DNA of 16,237 nt, from NCBI GenBank assembly GCA_051873875.1, contig JBJEFI010000036.1:1-16237 (forward strand), written 5' to 3'. Of the stretch, positions 13,817-16,237 are shown one piece after another; within the stretch, counting starts at the first letter, position 1, and each line of letters begins with the position of its first letter. The stretch comes from JBJEFI01 sp051873875 (GTDB lineage Bacteria > Bacillota > Bacilli > Bacillales > Bacillaceae_G). The position numbers and the translations under genes were made by a program. The notes under the pieces were generated by a model. That model did not search any database and was not told the DNA's origin. It was given only the letters and a program-made list of their open reading frames with translations.

Positions 13817-14875
13817 TTAAATAGAATATGGTATTAACGATTCATCGCCTGATAATGAACATAAGAAGGCTACTAATAACTCAATTTCTTTTTCAATATC
13901 ATCAAAGCTTGCTGTTTCAACTGGAGAATGCATATAACGTAGAGATAGAGAAACCAATGCCACCGGTACTCCTTTTCCAGCCACTCTCATTTTATCTGCA
14001 TCTGTTCCCGTCATTCTCGGTGTTAATTCATATTGTAAAGGGATTCCCTCTTCGTTCGCTATTTTCTCTAACATTTTATTTATTCCACTATGTACAGGAG
14101 CACCTTTTGCCAATACTGGACCACCATCTAAAGTAACAAATCCATGTTTTTGTCTATTTACACCTGGATAATCCGTTGCAAATGTCACATCACAGGCAAT
14201 TGCCAATGTTGGTTCATAACGTGCTGCTACGAAATGTGCGCCACCCATATTCGTTTCTTCATTTACAGTACTGGCTGCATAAATGCCGATTTTCGCGCCT
14301 TTTTCTACTGCTCTTTTAAAACTTTCCGCTACAATAAATTGACCTGTACGATTGTCCAATCCCCTACCACTTAATCGATTTTGCAAAAGATTGATAGGCT
14401 GACGGTCATATACGATATAATCGCCGATAGAAACATATTCTGCAACTTCTGCTTTGCTTTTTGCACCAACATCTAAAAATAAATCATTTTCAGAAAAACT
14501 ATCTTTTACTCCACCATGATGCTCTGCATTTACTCCAAAAACACCATGAAGAACCTTTTTACCAAACACTCGTGCTTTCATTCCAATGGCAACTTTCGGA
14601 GAAATACCTCCCGATTTCTCGACGTAGATATAGCCATTTTCGTCAATGTGCTTGACCATAAAGGAAATCTCATCTGCATGGCCAGCTAACAGTACTTTAA
14701 ATGAGGCATCTGGATTATAAATAGCTACTGCATTCCCAATTTCATCAATTTCAATTTTATCCGCATAAGCTTTTATATAGTTACACCAGTTTTTCTGCCC
14801 CGCCCATTCTTCTCCTGACGGTGTTTCTGTCGTTAATAATTGAATTAAAAAGTCTTTTGACTGTTGTGATAACAT
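13817..14875 (-). CDS. M42-family aminopeptidase
   Basis: A cytoplasmic metallopeptidase of the M42 family (glutamyl/deblocking aminopeptidase, tetrahedral TET type; B. subtilis has YsdC, YtoP and YhfE). The dinuclear zinc/cobalt centre and catalysis are all present: AGHADE (His66, Asp68), GRGLDNRTG (Asp174), the acid pair NEETNMGG (Glu206, Glu207), ACDVTFATD (Asp229) and YMHSP (His316). The length of 352 residues is normal. AAAGGGTGA with 4 bases to ATG 14875 supports the start. The gene is single, convergent with the MFS gene and divergent from the membrane protein gene to its right. It probably trims peptides in protein turnover. The exact paralogue and specificity are not determined. Confidence 0.92.
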   Translation of the reverse strand: MLSQQSKDFLIQLLTTETPSGEEWAGQKNWCNYIKAYADKIEIDEIGNAVAIYNPDASFKVLLAGHADEISFMVKHIDENGYIYVEKSGGISPKVAIGMKARVFGKKVLHGVFGVNAEHHGGVKDSFSENDLFLDVGAKSKAEVAEYVSIGDYIVYDRQPINLLQNRLSGRGLDNRTGQFIVAESFKRAVEKGAKIGIYAASTVNEETNMGGAHFVAARYEPTLAIACDVTFATDYPGVNRQKHGFVTLDGGPVLAKGAPVHSGINKMLEKIANEEGIPLQYELTPRMTGTDADKMRVAGKGVPVALVSLSLRYMHSPVETASFDDIEKEIELLVAFLCSLSGDESLIPYSI

Positions 14876-15103
14876 CCAATCACCCTTTCCATATATACTA
14901 GTTTATTTTAACATAATCTATTTATTCCGTCTTATTTGTTCGATTTCATAATACATATGCAAATGGGATTTCTATTTTTTTACTAATGGTAAAATATTAA
15001 GTTCTTATTAATAAACATTTCCTAATTAACAAAGAAAAATAGACTACCACTTAAATTTTATCTTAATCTTTAAAATATTTCACAAAATACGTACTATAAC
15101 ATA

Positions 15104-15133
15104 TTTACGTTTCATAAATAATGATACTATTAT
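15104..15133 (+). promoter_or_regulatory. Probable promoter of the membrane protein gene
   Basis: TTTACG (15104-15109) and TATTAT (15128-15133) with an 18-base spacer, matching 4 and 5 of 6 consensus positions. Transcription would start about 20 bases before the start codon. In AT-rich DNA such matches are common. Confidence 0.4.
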
Positions 15134-15160
15134 CAAAAAGGGATAAAATTGGAGAAGAAT

Positions 15161-15937
15161 ATGAAAAAAGAAATAGAACAGCTTATTATAAGAAAATCAG
15201 CTACTACATTTTTTACTACAACAATCTTTTCACTATTGCTAGGTTTTCTTATTAGTAGTCACGATAGGTCAGAATTTGTATATAACCAAGGCAATCAATT
15301 TTTCGGATGGTTTTTCATTTTTTTTGTATATAGCGGAGCGATTATTCTATTATATGGAAATACAGTATCAATTGTAATCGAGTATTTGCAAAGAAAATGG
15401 TTTCAACGGTATGATTGGCTATATGTGTTAATTCTTGGGATTTTTGGATTAGCAAGTGGCATCTTTTTTCAAGAACGAACACTTGCCTTATATGGAATGT
15501 TAACTGCTGTACTATTTGCTATTATTGACAAGTGGCTATACAGGAGACAGACAGCGTCCAAGGGTGTAAAAATGTTTTTTATTATCCCAATCGTAACTAT
15601 CCTATTATCTTGGGGATACCTTCAATTGATTTCTCCACCTATGCCTCCCTTCACAAAAGAGGATGCTGTCGAGTTCGCAACTTCTGGTAATGGAACAACA
15701 ATGGATCATTTTCCTAAAGAACTTGGAAAATCAGAAATTATGATTAAAGGTTATCAAATTACAAGAGAAACGAGTGTAAAAGAAATTAAAAAAGAAGTTT
15801 ACGTCGTTACCTTTACAGAGAATTGGAAAAAAGGGAATGAAGAGGGATTTTGGTCTTTATCTTATACAGTTGAACGAGGAAGTTTAACTGCTAATGGTCA
15901 AAATGGTAATCCTCCTCCTTACTATGAAGGTTATTAG
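15161..15937 (+). CDS. Four-helix membrane protein with C-terminal soluble domain, unknown function
   Basis: Not recognised. The 258-residue product has four hydrophobic segments: about residues 14-29 (TTFFTTTIFSLLLGFL), 44-66, 87-102 (LYVLILGIFGLASGIF) with an adjoining half-helix, and 138-156 (MFFIIPIVTILLSWGYLQLI). A hydrophilic domain of about 100 residues follows (PPMPPFTKEDAVEFAT...). That domain looks beta-rich (EIKKEVYVVTFTENW, GFWSLSYTVERG) and probably lies outside the cell, as in small Bacillus proteins of the same layout. I place the start at ATG 15161 with GGAG 6 bases upstream; a TTG at 15149 overlaps that site. It is a single gene ending at a shared terminator. The tail is glycine/proline/tyrosine-rich (NGNPPPYYEGY). 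Confidence 0.75.
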   Translation: MKKEIEQLIIRKSATTFFTTTIFSLLLGFLISSHDRSEFVYNQGNQFFGWFFIFFVYSGAIILLYGNTVSIVIEYLQRKWFQRYDWLYVLILGIFGLASGIFFQERTLALYGMLTAVLFAIIDKWLYRRQTASKGVKMFFIIPIVTILLSWGYLQLISPPMPPFTKEDAVEFATSGNGTTMDHFPKELGKSEIMIKGYQITRETSVKEIKKEVYVVTFTENWKKGNEEGFWSLSYTVERGSLTANGQNGNPPPYYEGY

Positions 15938-15946
15938 CTAAATAAA

Positions 15947-15976
15947 AGAAATGAGCACTAAATGGTGCTCATTTCT
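15947..15976. terminator. Bidirectional terminator between two convergent genes
   Basis: AGAAATGAGCAC (15947-15958) is perfectly complementary to GTGCTCATTTCT (15965-15976), with a 6-base loop and T-rich flanks on both strands. It sits 9 bases after the membrane protein stop and 13 before the stop of the partial gene on the other strand. Confidence 0.85.
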
Positions 15977-15989
15977 CTATTATATCTTT

Positions 15990-16237
15990 TTATGCTTTGT
16001 TCAACACTTGCACAAACATTTCTAATAGTTTATTCATTCCATTCTTTTCTGCTTGTAGTGGCTTCCGATAATAGCGAACAGGTGGTATAAGTATCCAAAT
16101 ATAATCCCCAAAATTAGGCCATATCGTTACTTCCCAAGCTGATTTTTGTTCGTTATAACGAAGCTCTAGTTTTTCAAAATCAATTGCGCTTTTAATTTGT
16201 TCCCAATTTTTATGTTCCTCTAGTTGTTTACATAATT
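15990..16237 (-). CDS. Unidentified protein, C-terminal part (gene runs off the window)
   Basis: The minus strand is open from the window edge to TAA at 15990-15992, giving the last 81 residues of a protein. It starts LCKQLEEHKNWEQIKSAIDFEK and includes WEVTIWPNFGDYIWILIPPVRYYRKPLQ before the end at LNKA. The stretch is rich in Trp, Tyr and charged residues, without a membrane helix or a motif I recognise, so it is probably a small cytoplasmic protein. Codon use looks like the neighbours. A stem-loop terminator follows the stop, supporting it as a real gene. Confidence 0.65.
   Translation of the reverse strand, partial: LCKQLEEHKNWEQIKSAIDFEKLELRYNEQKSAWEVTIWPNFGDYIWILIPPVRYYRKPLQAEKNGMNKLLEMFVQVLNKA

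Noticed and set aside
1..16237. CRISPR array, tRNA, rRNA, insertion sequence or prophage genes
   Set aside because: No regularly spaced repeats, RNA gene signatures, transposase or phage protein patterns were found on either strand.

Overview
The window looks like a chromosomal segment of a low-GC, Gram-positive spore former, most likely the Bacillus cereus group. The reasons are AT-rich DNA, strong GGAGG-type ribosome binding sites, TTGACA/TATAAT promoters, a T-box leader, and a Bacillus gene set: yhbD with a bactofilin, a DUF3886 (YqkK-like) protein, a YerA-type adenine deaminase and a VC0807-family membrane protein. This is recognition by eye; no database search was run.

Left part (1-2323), accessory and decaying. 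It holds a truncated HTH protein joined to the debris of a DUF2075-type gene with a stop and frameshifts. A divergent HxlR regulator / Rid-family pair follows, with operator-like palindromes between the two genes. Next comes a 780-base stretch with a stem-loop terminator, a 24-codon stump that looks like the start of a uridine-kinase-like gene, and an assembly gap of exactly 100 N. The same 55 bases flank the gap on both sides, so the two contigs probably overlap rather than being separated by missing DNA.

Middle left (2324-6240). A small cupin gene converges on a probable four-gene minus-strand operon: yhbD (MerR-like HTH), a bactofilin with a strict 17-residue repeat, an MFS exporter and a VC0807-family membrane protein. 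A 24-bp palindrome lies on the promoter in front of yhbD and suggests repressor control.

Middle (6207-10052). rmuC is followed by a small membrane-anchored protein on the minus strand. Divergent from them is an archaeal-type aspartyl-tRNA synthetase behind a perfect-consensus promoter and a complete T-box leader of about 300 nt with its terminator.

Right part (10053-16237). In order: a YerA-type adenine deaminase, a DUF3886 protein, a second MFS transporter, an M42 aminopeptidase, a four-helix membrane protein of unknown function, and the 3' end of an unidentified gene. Convergent pairs share stem-loop terminators. This part reads as ordinary core or near-core chromosome. I found no mobile element, CRISPR array, rRNA or tRNA, and no clearly new multi-gene system. 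The best candidates for a second look are the yhbD palindrome with its operon, the synthetase T-box, the HxlR/Rid pair and the scars around the assembly gap.
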